Positions 42,763 through 50,753 of a DNA stretch of 64,000 bases are shown in pieces (position 1 is the stretch's first letter; each line of letters starts with the position of its first letter). The position numbers and the translations under genes are program-made. The notes beneath the pieces were generated by a model. That model did not search any database, was not told where the DNA came from, and saw only the letters and a list, made by a program, of their open reading frames with translations. The stretch lies in the NCBI GenBank assembly GCA_014695345.1, contig JACJOC010000020.1, positions 62,001 through 126,000 of the forward strand, read 5' to 3'. This stretch comes from Cyanobacteria bacterium FACHB-471 (GTDB taxonomy: Bacteria > Cyanobacteriota > Cyanobacteriia > Elainellales > Elainellaceae).

Positions 42763-43896
42763 CTAGAGATGAGTCGGCAATTCCACCGTAAACAGACTAC
42801 CCTTGCCCAACTGAGATTCAACCTCAATGGTGCCCCGGTGCGCTTTGATAATTTGGCAGGAAAGATGTAGCCCCAGTCCACTACCCGATCGCTTGTGGTT
42901 GCCGTGGCGGAACGGCTCAAACAAAGAGCTGTGATACTCTGGCGAAATTCCTGGGCCAGTATCTTCGACTTCTACCTTGACCCAAGATTCAGCAGATTGG
43001 TCTGCCTTTACGTGAACGGTGGTGCTGAGTCGAACGGTGACTGAGCCAGTGTCCGTAAACTTGACCGCGTTGCCGACTAAATTGGTAAAAACACGGTGTA
43101 GTTCCAGGCGATCGCCCCGCAGCTCAATCAGCTTATCATCGTTGGCAAGATTCGTTTGCAGAGCCAGTCCCTTATCGAGGGCAATCGGCATCAGCCCTTG
43201 CACAACTTCCTTAAGCAGTTGGCGCACATCGATTGGGGTCAGGCTAAGCGTCTTCCGTCCTGCCTCATAGCAATAAACCTGAAGCAAGGTATTGACCATA
43301 TCGAGCAGATTTTGATTGCTGCGCTCCATGGTCGCCAGGGCCTCTATGACCTCAGGAGACAACTCGCCCAACGCCCCCTGCTGCAGCAACGACATCATCC
43401 GGTCTGCTGCTACAAGTGGAGTCCGCAGATCATGAGTAAGACGCGAGACAAAATCTTCACGCTGACGGGCAATTTGATCTCGCTCATCAACACTGTGCTT
43501 GAGTCGCAGCAGCGATCGTACCCGGGCTAACAGTTCATCAAACTCAACGGGTTTACGAATGAAATCATCTGCACCAATATCCAACCCTTGCGACACACGG
43601 GGTTGGTCGTGAGCCGTAATCAATAAAATTGGAATAAACGGCAGCTTAGCGTTTTTACGAATCCGCTGTGTTACCTCAAAGCCATCCATTCCTGGCATCA
43701 TCACGTCTAGCAGTAGCAGATCGGGTGGAGACGCATTAATGTAGGCGAGAGCATCGCTGCCATTGTTGAGAACGTCGATCTTATATCCCTCTTCCTCCAA
43801 AATTGCTTGAATTAAAAACGTGTTGTCGGGCGAATCGTCTACAACGAGAACGCGATCAACTTTGGAAGATCTACCAAATAGGGGCGAGTAGTCCAT
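42763..43896 (-). CDS. Response regulator/histidine kinase hybrid
   Basis: Cytoplasmic signalling protein with an N-terminal receiver rather than a sensor. 377 residues: REC domain with phospho-acceptor Asp in LLLLDVMMPGMDG and acid pair VVDDS; HisKA with His in RLTHDLRTPLVAADRM; HATPase_c with N box HRVFTNLVGNAVKF, G1 EDTGPGI and G2 GSGLGLHLS. Input therefore comes by phosphotransfer from another kinase; the ultimate partner is unknown. The 400-base region before it is non-coding apart from a hairpin. Confidence 0.94.
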   Translation of the reverse strand: MDYSPLFGRSSKVDRVLVVDDSPDNTFLIQAILEEEGYKIDVLNNGSDALAYINASPPDLLLLDVMMPGMDGFEVTQRIRKNAKLPFIPILLITAHDQPRVSQGLDIGADDFIRKPVEFDELLARVRSLLRLKHSVDERDQIARQREDFVSRLTHDLRTPLVAADRMMSLLQQGALGELSPEVIEALATMERSNQNLLDMVNTLLQVYCYEAGRKTLSLTPIDVRQLLKEVVQGLMPIALDKGLALQTNLANDDKLIELRGDRLELHRVFTNLVGNAVKFTDTGSVTVRLSTTVHVKADQSAESWVKVEVEDTGPGISPEYHSSLFEPFRHGNHKRSGSGLGLHLSCQIIKAHRGTIEVESQLGKGSLFTVELPTHL

Positions 43897-44312
43897 GAAA
43901 ATTATTACTTAGTCACGATATATAGAAAGAACGACTGTCAAGAGCTTTTTTGAAGATCTTCTCACCTCAACCCGCTTTTTGCCTCCTACCAACGAAGTAT
44001 TCTTCAGATTTTCTTTAGTATTTTTACTTAGCCTGCTTCCTCAGAACAGCCTCTTCATGTCAAGGACAATGAACCCTGCTCAGTGTTCTTATACCGTTTC
44101 TATAAAAACAAGCCACAGATGGAAGGGCACCTCGTCTCGCAGGATGTCCTTCCATCTGTGACGCTATTTCTGGTAGCTCTAATGTTTGGAAGTGGTATTA
44201 GAGAACCTGTTCAACACGGCTTAAGTGAAGATTTCTAGCAGAAACGCAATTGTAGGAACATTTTGTGTTTTGAAACAGGTCGCTATTCATAGCATTGGTT
44301 GCAAATCTTGAT
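43897..44312. other. Divergent intergenic region before the L,D-transpeptidase gene
   Basis: 416 bases between divergent genes, with the hairpin described at 44114-44160 as its main structure. The 60-codon open frame from 43979 ends inside that hairpin, has no family features and is not counted as a gene. No RNA gene is recognisable. Confidence 0.5.
44114..44160. repeat. Perfect 13-bp inverted repeat
   Basis: CACAGATGGAAGG (44114-44126) and CCTTCCATCTGTG (44148-44160) are exact complements with a 21-base loop. No T-run follows on either strand within a few bases. It may be a dispersed palindrome or an mRNA leader structure of the transpeptidase gene 150 bases downstream. Confidence 0.6.
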
Positions 44313-44852
44313 ATGAAACGCTTCACCTGTCCTGGCTTACTCTTATCTTTGAGAAAATTTGGGGTTCAGGTTTCCCTAACTACGGCATTGGCGCTAGCAC
44401 TCTCCATTGCTGGAGCAAAATCTGGGTCAGTATTGGCGGTCGAGCCATCTGACAATGCAGAGGCGATCGCTACTCGCATGTACGACTTACAGCAGTCGAG
44501 CCAACGTTGGATTCAGGTTGACCTGTCTACACAGCGCTTGATTGCTTGGGAAGGCGGCAATCCGGTGCGGGCAGTGATTGTCTCAACTGGCAGAGACGCA
44601 ACTCCTACCCTGACTGGCACATTTGAAGTTCAATCTATGCATCGCGTCGCGCGAATGCAGGGAGATGACTACGACATTCCCGATGTGCCGTTTGTGATGT
44701 ACTACTCCGGTAACTATGGAATTCACGGTGCCTACTGGCACAATCAGTTTGGCGTGCCGATGAGCCACGGTTGTGTCAATGTTGCTGTCGATCACGCGGA
44801 GTGGTTGTTTAGTTGGGCAGAGATGGGCACCCCAGTTGTAGTGCATGAGTGA
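44313..44852 (+). CDS. L,D-transpeptidase (YkuD family), exported
   Basis: Cross-links peptidoglycan stems or anchors lipoproteins outside the cytoplasm. From MKRFTCPGLLLSLRKF there are 179 residues: a signal peptide with core VSLTTALALALSIAGAKSGSVLA, then the YkuD domain (WIQVDLSTQRLIAWEGG to the end) with catalytic motif HGAYWHNQFGVPMSHGCVNV, giving His, Ser-His-Gly-Cys. A TTG six codons upstream also opens the frame; the ATG is preferred. No LysM or peptidoglycan-binding domain, so it is a minimal enzyme. Confidence 0.92.
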   Translation: MKRFTCPGLLLSLRKFGVQVSLTTALALALSIAGAKSGSVLAVEPSDNAEAIATRMYDLQQSSQRWIQVDLSTQRLIAWEGGNPVRAVIVSTGRDATPTLTGTFEVQSMHRVARMQGDDYDIPDVPFVMYYSGNYGIHGAYWHNQFGVPMSHGCVNVAVDHAEWLFSWAEMGTPVVVHE

Positions 44853-44870
44853 TTGAGGGTTGAGAGTAAC

Positions 44871-45575
44871 TCAGGGCGATCGCACCTCTCCTCTGACCAC
44901 AGCGCTATCGCCCTCAAACTCAACTGTGCTTAAATCCAGTCCTTCTTGCTGAAGCTTCTGGTTAATTTGCTGCTCGATCTGTTCTCTTGAAACTCCAAAC
45001 AGGCTTTGGAGTTGGTCGAGCGTTAGCCTCAGATCGCCCACGCGAACAACTGTATCCTCACTTAACAACAAGCGCCCCTGCTCAAAGCTGGGTTGTCCTT
45101 CTATGCCAAGGTAAATCTCTCGGTCTGCTAAAGCCGGAAAGGTTTGGGAAAGCCGCTCCAATAAAGCTCGTTCTGTTGGGTTGAGTTGCTCCGTTGGAAT
45201 TTCAGACAGATTGACCACAGCTCCACTTTGCACCTGACCGTTTTGAATGGTCGTATTAATGTCTCTAGTGCCCTCTAACACAGGACGGTAGTTAGGATTA
45301 GTGGCGATCGCTCCCACAACTAACTGATTAATATCTGTTGCATTGAGTTCACCATCAATGCGGGTGATTCCACTGCTACTAGTTGTGGTTATTCCTCGAA
45401 TGATTCTATCTCTGGCGATCGCGCTTTCCGTTGCGTCTAGATTGGTTGCTTGTTTTTGACTGTCATACCACTCCGGTAGCTGTGTTGCTTGCTGCCAAGA
45501 GAGGGAAATTGCCGCAAGCGTACCCAAGCTGATTCCCAAGAGAATTGCAAAAACAATAAATCCAACTTTTTTCAC
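44871..45575 (-). CDS. Membrane-anchored protein of unknown function
   Basis: 234 residues with one N-terminal helix (VGFIVFAILLGISLGTLAAISL) and an exported, soluble remainder that I do not recognise. The mature part contains GELNATDINQLVVGAIATNP, a stretch with a strand pair NTTIQNGQVQSGAVVNLS, and a C-terminal helix-turn region (LRLTLDQLQSLFGVSREQIEQQINQKLQQEG). No enzymatic motif. Similar architecture is common in cyanobacterial envelope proteins. Converges with the transpeptidase gene; the two stops are 18 bases apart. Confidence 0.75.
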   Translation of the reverse strand: MKKVGFIVFAILLGISLGTLAAISLSWQQATQLPEWYDSQKQATNLDATESAIARDRIIRGITTTSSSGITRIDGELNATDINQLVVGAIATNPNYRPVLEGTRDINTTIQNGQVQSGAVVNLSEIPTEQLNPTERALLERLSQTFPALADREIYLGIEGQPSFEQGRLLLSEDTVVRVGDLRLTLDQLQSLFGVSREQIEQQINQKLQQEGLDLSTVEFEGDSAVVRGEVRSP

Positions 45576-45816
45576 GACTGCCCCAACATTTGCCCACTCA
45601 AACCGTTTGCAGCACTATAGCGAATTCATTTAAAGCATGGAGCGAATAGAGCGATCGCAAAGCAAAGTTTTGGCTTGAGAATTGTGAGTTGGAGCGATCG
45701 GAAATTCTAAGAAAGATTAAGTTGATTTAAGTTTCTACCTGTTTCATTTCGTCCCAAGAAGTTCTTTGGTATTCTGAGGAACATTCTTAAAAAATTAAGG
45801 AAGAGGTAAGAAACTT

Positions 45817-45927
45817 ATGAAAACTTCAAAACATCTGGGACAATCTATCTCCATGGTTCTTCTATTCGCTCTAGCCAGCGTAGGAGTAATCGGCATTATC
45901 ACTATGCAGAGTGGCGCTTTACCCTAG
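45817..45927 (+). CDS. Small single-pass membrane peptide, 36 residues
   Basis: Short open frame too small for usual gene finding: begins MKTSKHLGQSI, continues with one hydrophobic helix (SMVLLFALASVGVIGIITM, about residues 12-30) and ends QSGALP. A purine-rich stretch AAGGAAGAGG lies about 10-20 bases before the ATG. The basic N-terminus and single helix suggest a type II or tail-less membrane peptide, like small subunits of photosynthetic or respiratory complexes. I do not recognise it. It is isolated in a 737-base gap and followed by a strong terminator at 46000, supporting a short independent transcript. Confidence 0.6.
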   Translation: MKTSKHLGQSISMVLLFALASVGVIGIITMQSGALP

Positions 45928-45999
45928 AAAAGCGCTGTTCTAAAGAAGCTGTGTGTTTGTCATTAGATTTATTAAATCAGCTTTACTCAATCCAATTTG

Positions 46000-46026
46000 A
46001 AGGCACTTCTCAGGAAGTGCCTTTTT
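46000..46026 (+). terminator. Rho-independent terminator
   Basis: AAGGCACTTC (46000-46009), loop TCAG and GAAGTGCCTT (46014-46023) form a perfect 10-bp stem running into a T-run, TTTTT ending at 46026. It is the best intrinsic terminator in the window and ends the transcript of the small peptide gene. The rest of the gap to 46312 shows no gene. Confidence 0.9.
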
Positions 46027-46312
46027 GCTGACGCTAGTTTCGCCAAGGTTTTGCAGTAGATGCCTTTTATCTAGCACGACTGCAATCGTCTGATAACACA
46101 AGGAAATAAGAATTACTTAAAATTACTTAACAGAAAAGAGGATTCAAGCAATTTCTCGCTAATAAACTCCTGGCACGTTCAGCCTGTGCCACAAACAAAA
46201 ATCAAATTGACACGACTTTCTAGGCTTACTTTCAATACTTAAAAACCTCTAGCAGCCTTGGGTTACACTTTGCCAACCATGTTACGAAAACGGCTGAAAG
46301 TTTAACCTGATC

Positions 46313-47017
46313 TTAAAGCCGTTGTAATAAGCTCAGACCGTGGGTATCTGTGCCACAAGTGCTGAATAGACTGTGGGTCTTGCTTAATAGCTCTATTTCT
46401 TGCGTTTGCTTTGGACTAGGTTTCCAGGGTTGAGGGTTGTTGTAAGCGTAGTATGTCTCCACCCCATCAATCCCCAGTCGGGCTGCTTCAGGTATCAGTT
46501 GGTGGTGCGATCGCCGATAGCGAGCCGGATGTGCCAACACTGCCAGACCACCTGCCGCTTGAATGGCGTGGATGACTTGCTCCGCCTGGTAGTGATCTCC
46601 GGTGCTAGACTCTCGTTTTAGATAAGGCTGAAGTGCTGAGTGAGTTGGATCAAACGCATAACCAAGGATGTGTACCTCGGTTTCTAATAGTCCAGCGTTA
46701 ATTTCTACGCCCGTCCAGAGGCGAGGCACAGTACCGACCTGAGCTAATTCGGGCGTGTACCACTGTAGCCACTCTTGCGCAGCATAGTAGCCCTTGACCG
46801 TGTGGTGATCGGTGATTGCTAGTCCTTTTAGACCGAGAGCGATCGCCTGTTCCATCAACCGCTCAGGCTGCAACCTGCCATCTGAGCAGACAGTGTGCAT
46901 GTGGAAGTTGTATAAACGTGGGCAGCTCTCTAGGGTGATCGTGTCAAAGACGCGCTTTAGTGCTGGTGCATCCTGCGCTGCTATCTGAGCGGAAGCCTGA
47001 GCAAGATTGGCAGCCAT
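46313..47017 (-). CDS. PHP-domain phosphoesterase
   Basis: 234-residue metal-dependent phosphoesterase; substrates of relatives include 3',5'-nucleotide bisphosphates and RNA 5' ends (RnaAM/YciV-like). PHP motifs: NFHMHTVCSDGRLQP (HxH), LAITDHHTVKGY, HPARYRRSHH and CGTDTHGLS at the C-terminus. The N-terminal 30 residues are an extension. Near the ispF gene on the same strand (50 bases) but with no functional link that I can see. Confidence 0.85.
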   Translation of the reverse strand: MAANLAQASAQIAAQDAPALKRVFDTITLESCPRLYNFHMHTVCSDGRLQPERLMEQAIALGLKGLAITDHHTVKGYYAAQEWLQWYTPELAQVGTVPRLWTGVEINAGLLETEVHILGYAFDPTHSALQPYLKRESSTGDHYQAEQVIHAIQAAGGLAVLAHPARYRRSHHQLIPEAARLGIDGVETYYAYNNPQPWKPSPKQTQEIELLSKTHSLFSTCGTDTHGLSLLQRL

Positions 47018-47067
47018 ATAGGTCTTAAAAATTTACACTCGTCTTCTACTATACCCAAACAGACTCT

Positions 47068-47559
47068 TTAACTGCCCTGCCTCTCTAGCAGGGCAACCGT
47101 GTAAGCAGCAATTCCTTCCTCTCGCCCAACGGGTCCTAACTTTTCATTGGTAGTAGCCTTAATCCCAATCTGGTCGGGGGCAAGTTTTAGAACTTCGGCA
47201 AGGCGATCGCGCATTGCCTGAATGTGCGGCTTGAGTTTTGGGCGCTCTGCCACAATCACCGAATCTAGATTGCTCACCTGCCACCCCCGCTCCTGGATCA
47301 ACTGGTTGACCTGCGCCAGTAGCAATAAGCTATCGGCACCCGCCCATTGAGGATCAGTTGGGGGAAAATAATGCCCAATATCACCCAGGCTTAGTGCTCC
47401 CAGCATCGCATCCATGATCGCGTGAGTCAGCACATCTGCGTCGCTGTGACCTAGCAGTCCTAATTCATGAGAAATTTTGATGCCACCTAAGATCAGGGGG
47501 CGATCGCGAACCAACTGATGAATGTCGTAACCATTTCCAATCCGAAGATTAACTGACAC
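47068..47559 (-). CDS. ispF: 2-C-methyl-D-erythritol 2,4-cyclodiphosphate synthase
   Basis: Fifth step of the MEP isoprenoid pathway. 163 residues, full length, with GNGYDIHQL (metal site Asp and His), [33 protein letters not shown] (the second metal His), [12 protein letters not shown] and the C-terminal [28 protein letters not shown]. It lies 16 bases after the esterase gene in the same direction, probably one operon with trmD. Confidence 0.96.
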   Translation of the reverse strand: MSVNLRIGNGYDIHQLVRDRPLILGGIKISHELGLLGHSDADVLTHAIMDAMLGALSLGDIGHYFPPTDPQWAGADSLLLLAQVNQLIQERGWQVSNLDSVIVAERPKLKPHIQAMRDRLAEVLKLAPDQIGIKATTNEKLGPVGREEGIAAYTVALLERQGS

Positions 47560-47575
47560 TGAAACACTCCTAAAA

Positions 47576-48415
47576 TCAAGCCTTAGCTTTTCGAGCAGAC
47601 CAGGAGAAGACAGCTGCCCCTATAAGCAAAAGAACAAACGCAGCTAAGCCCATTACAAACTGGGGTTGAGGGGTGAAGGGCAAAGGCGTTTGAGGTTCGC
47701 CCAATGTCAACCAGGCAGAGGCAAATTCTTCTCCAGCTTTGAGTGTACTGGCTGTGTTCCAGTGAATTGTATCGGACTTGGTGTAGCTTTCAGTCTCAAC
47801 GGCGATCGCCTGATGGTCGCGCTGGTCAAGCTGCTGTTGGGCTGTTCTAATAGTTTGCAGATACGGCAGTCGCTCGGGATCACCTGACACCATGCCATAA
47901 ACAATCGGCAGATCAGCTCCAAAGTCGCGCCGAGTTTGGGCAAATAGCCGAGCCAAATTTCTGTCGTAGCGAACTGCCCAGGGACGATAAAGGGCATCGC
48001 TCTCCCCTTGCATCCAGAAAAAACCTGCGACCTCTACCTCATAGCCCTGGTCTTTCAGGTCAGCGATTGCCATATTCGCCCGGTCGCGCATGGCGCAGTA
48101 GAGCGTACAGTTTTGAGGCTGCCACTGTTCCCCTAGATCAGTACCATCAACCGCATATTTGACAATGGCGACGGATTGATAGAGCGACTCGGAGAGCGAT
48201 CGCCCCAGCGAAACCTCCATGCCAAATCGAAGCTCCAGATATTTGCTGCTCCAGGGCAGTGGCTCGGTAGGCGGGCTGAGCGGTCGCCATCCATCAGAGC
48301 CGTACCACAATACCTGAAAGTTTGGCTGTTTTAGCTCTTGGGGCAGTTCCGTAAGTTCTCCCCGCCCCACCATATTGCTTTGCCCAGCCAGAATAAAAAG
48401 CTTGATTGCTGCCAT
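47576..48415 (-). CDS. SASA-domain (sialate O-acetylesterase-like) hydrolase with a C-terminal helix
   Basis: 279-residue member of the carbohydrate esterase 6/SASA family. The nucleophile is the Ser in [14 protein letters not shown]; the family block WMQGESD (position about 142) and the C-terminal D-x-x-H (DTIHWNT) complete the triad. The C-terminus is one hydrophobic helix ([20 protein letters not shown]) followed by basic residues, so it is likely membrane-anchored with an unclear side. It has no signal peptide. Set between trmD and ispF with gaps of 4 and 16 bases, so it is cotranscribed with unrelated housekeeping genes. Substrate unknown. Confidence 0.82.
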   Translation of the reverse strand: MAAIKLFILAGQSNMVGRGELTELPQELKQPNFQVLWYGSDGWRPLSPPTEPLPWSSKYLELRFGMEVSLGRSLSESLYQSVAIVKYAVDGTDLGEQWQPQNCTLYCAMRDRANMAIADLKDQGYEVEVAGFFWMQGESDALYRPWAVRYDRNLARLFAQTRRDFGADLPIVYGMVSGDPERLPYLQTIRTAQQQLDQRDHQAIAVETESYTKSDTIHWNTASTLKAGEEFASAWLTLGEPQTPLPFTPQPQFVMGLAAFVLLLIGAAVFSWSARKAKA

Positions 48416-48419
48416 GGAG

Positions 48420-49133
48420 TCACTCTAGCCCACGCGGATCAGGGGAGGATTGGTTAAGCCAGGTTTCGTAGAGGTCAGGGCGACGATCGCGGGTACGTTG
48501 AATTTGCTGCTCTTTTCGCCAGCGATCGATCCCCGCATGATTGCCAGATAGTAGCACTTCTGGCACCTGCCAACCCCGAAACTCAGGCGGGCGAGTATAT
48601 TGCGGATAATCTAACAGTCCAGCTTCAAAGCTTTCTGCCTTGAGCGATTCTACCTTGCCAACCGTGCCAGGTAGGAGTCGAATTACGCCATTCAGCAATG
48701 CCAAAGCGGGAATTTCACCGCAGGTGAGGACAAAATCTCCCAGCGAAACCTCACGCGTAACCAGGTGCAAAACGCGCTCATCTACGCCCTCATAGTGGCC
48801 GCAAATAATCACTAACTGGTCGTAGCCTGCCGCCAACTCCTGAAACATCGGCTGGTTCATCGTCTTGCCTTGAGGAGTCATCAAAATCACTTCTCGTTGA
48901 GGCAAAACCGGAAGCGACTCAGCCGCCGCAAAAATTGGTTCTGGTTTCATCAACATTCCTACGCCGCCACCATAGGGTTCGTCATCGACTCGTCGATGCT
49001 TGTCAGTGGTGAAGTCGCGAGGGTTCGTCAAATGTACTTCTGCAATCTGTTTTGCTAAAGCTTTGCCCAATAAGCCAGATTGCAAAGGGGAGGCAAAAAA
49101 GTCTGGGAATAGGGTAATGATGTCAAAGCGCAC
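48420..49133 (-). CDS. trmD: tRNA (guanine37-N1)-methyltransferase
   Basis: Makes m1G37 in tRNAs for proline, leucine and arginine, preventing frameshifts. 237 residues with the trefoil-knot SAM site: MRFDIITLFPDFF, GYDQLVIICGHYEGVDERV, GDFVLTCGEIPALALLNGVIRLLPG, and the conserved GLLDYPQYTRPPEFRGW. It is the first gene of trmD-esterase-ispF. Confidence 0.96.
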   Translation of the reverse strand: MRFDIITLFPDFFASPLQSGLLGKALAKQIAEVHLTNPRDFTTDKHRRVDDEPYGGGVGMLMKPEPIFAAAESLPVLPQREVILMTPQGKTMNQPMFQELAAGYDQLVIICGHYEGVDERVLHLVTREVSLGDFVLTCGEIPALALLNGVIRLLPGTVGKVESLKAESFEAGLLDYPQYTRPPEFRGWQVPEVLLSGNHAGIDRWRKEQQIQRTRDRRPDLYETWLNQSSPDPRGLE

Positions 49134-49687
49134 GGGTGTTGGGGATTAGGTTTGTGAGCGATCGCATCCATAAGGCGATCGCATTTGAACGCCACTAAGC
49201 AAACCAGAAGCGGTTTGGGGAAATGCCTGTCAAGTAACAAGGTTCTCCAATTCAATCCGCCTCAGCAGTCTATATCTAAATATCATCATGTCTGAACATC
49301 CCATTACCTCTAAGCATATCGAGGAGGCTGACCTAGGTTCATTAAGTTGAAGCAGTGTTGAGCGGGGATTAGGGTTGGGAACGAGGTTGATCCCCCATCC
49401 CCAACCCTTAATTTCCAATTCCTCACCTTCCATAAGAAAAAATCAAGAAACTCTTAAGTTATGCTTAAATATTTGTCATAGTGTGTATTGGTAACGCTCC
49501 AGAAACAGAAGCGGCTTGAGTCGGTCTAGTTCTAGTTCAGGCTAAGACAACCAGGTGAAAACCTGTTCCCTTAGTATTCTGCTTAAATTCAGATAGCGGA
49601 GGCAGTGGGTAGAATGATCAACGGTTCTGTGTTTCTCAGCTTAAAAGCATCCTGAATTGTGCAAAACCTCAAGGGTGGAGCAAGAGG
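49134..49687. other. Intergenic region between trmD and cphB
   Basis: 554 bases between divergent genes. An imperfect inverted repeat, ATTAGGGTTGGG (49368-49379) and CCCAACCCTTAAT (49400-49412), may form a hairpin in the cphB leader. Two HIP1 sites lie near 49160-49185. No gene or RNA is recognisable; the cphB promoter should lie after 49430. Confidence 0.5.
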
Positions 49688-50611
49688 ATGAATAGAGGTA
49701 ATATCTCAATTAGTAAGCTGCTGGAGCGATTGATGAACTTCATGCCCAGGAGCGATCTCATGCTGCAATTAGAACCCCAATTCCATGAGCAGAGGATGCC
49801 TTATTTGACAAAAGCTGCCGTGTTGGTGATTGGCGGTGCTGAAGACAAAGTTCACGGACGGCAAATTCTCAATGTTTTTTTTAATCGAGCGGGGGCAACT
49901 GACGCTCGAATTGCTATTATTCCCTGTGCCTCGCGTGAACCTAGCGTGATTGGCAATCGCTATCGCACCATTTTTGAGGAAATGGGGGCAAAAGCGATCG
50001 AAATTTTAGATATTCGCGATCGCGAACAAAGCGAAAATCCTGACTGGAAAGATTACCTAGAGCAGTGCACGGGCGTTTTCATGACAGGTGGCGACCAGCT
50101 TCGGCTCTGCGGGTTGCTGGCAGATACCCCTATTATGGAAAGAGTCCGCGTTCGGGCACAGTTAGGTGAAATTACTCTGGCTGGTACGAGTGCAGGGGCT
50201 GCCGTCATGGGAGAACACATGATTGCTGGCGGCGGCAGCGGCGAATCACCAAATCGATCTTTAGTAGATTTAGCAACTGGGCTAAACATCATTCCTGATG
50301 TGATTGTGGATCAGCACTTTCACAACAGAAATCGTATGGCGCGCCTCATGAGCGCGATCTCTATCTACCCCGACAAACTGGGGATCGGCATCGATGAGGA
50401 TACCTGCGCGCTATTTGAAGACAGTGGCATCTTTCAGGTGATCGGCAAAGGTACGGTTACGGTGATTGATCCCAGCAGCGTTTCTCACACCAATCAATCT
50501 GACGTGGGCACTACCGATCCGCTCAGCATCCACAATTTGAGAGTTCACATTCTCAGTCCTGGCGATCGCTACGACATGAACAAACGGCTAGCTCTTGCGA
50601 CCAGGGCTTAA
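49688..50611 (+). CDS. cphB: Cyanophycinase
   Basis: Serine exopeptidase that degrades the nitrogen store cyanophycin to beta-Asp-Arg dipeptides. 307 residues from this ATG. The fold motifs are VLVIGGAEDKVHGR, IIPCASREPSVIGNRY, MTGGDQLRLCG, the nucleophile elbow GTSAGAAVMG and DQHFHNRNRMARL. If the start were the ATG at 49796 (MPYLTKAAV), the catalytic serine would be residue 132 as in the Synechocystis enzyme; both starts have purine-rich leaders (GAGCAAGAGG and GAGCAGAGG), so the N-terminal 36 residues are uncertain. It lies 142 bases before cphA. Confidence 0.96.
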   Translation: MNRGNISISKLLERLMNFMPRSDLMLQLEPQFHEQRMPYLTKAAVLVIGGAEDKVHGRQILNVFFNRAGATDARIAIIPCASREPSVIGNRYRTIFEEMGAKAIEILDIRDREQSENPDWKDYLEQCTGVFMTGGDQLRLCGLLADTPIMERVRVRAQLGEITLAGTSAGAAVMGEHMIAGGGSGESPNRSLVDLATGLNIIPDVIVDQHFHNRNRMARLMSAISIYPDKLGIGIDEDTCALFEDSGIFQVIGKGTVTVIDPSSVSHTNQSDVGTTDPLSIHNLRVHILSPGDRYDMNKRLALATRA

Positions 50612-50753
50612 GGAGTGAGCCAAATTTTAGTCTAATTCAACTCACCTGAGCTCAAAACTGTTCACCGTGAACGGTCTAACAGTTTTCCCAAGCTTGAGAC
50701 TAGACAGTATTGAATAGCGTCCTTTTCGCCCCAAGCGAGCCGCCAACATTGTT

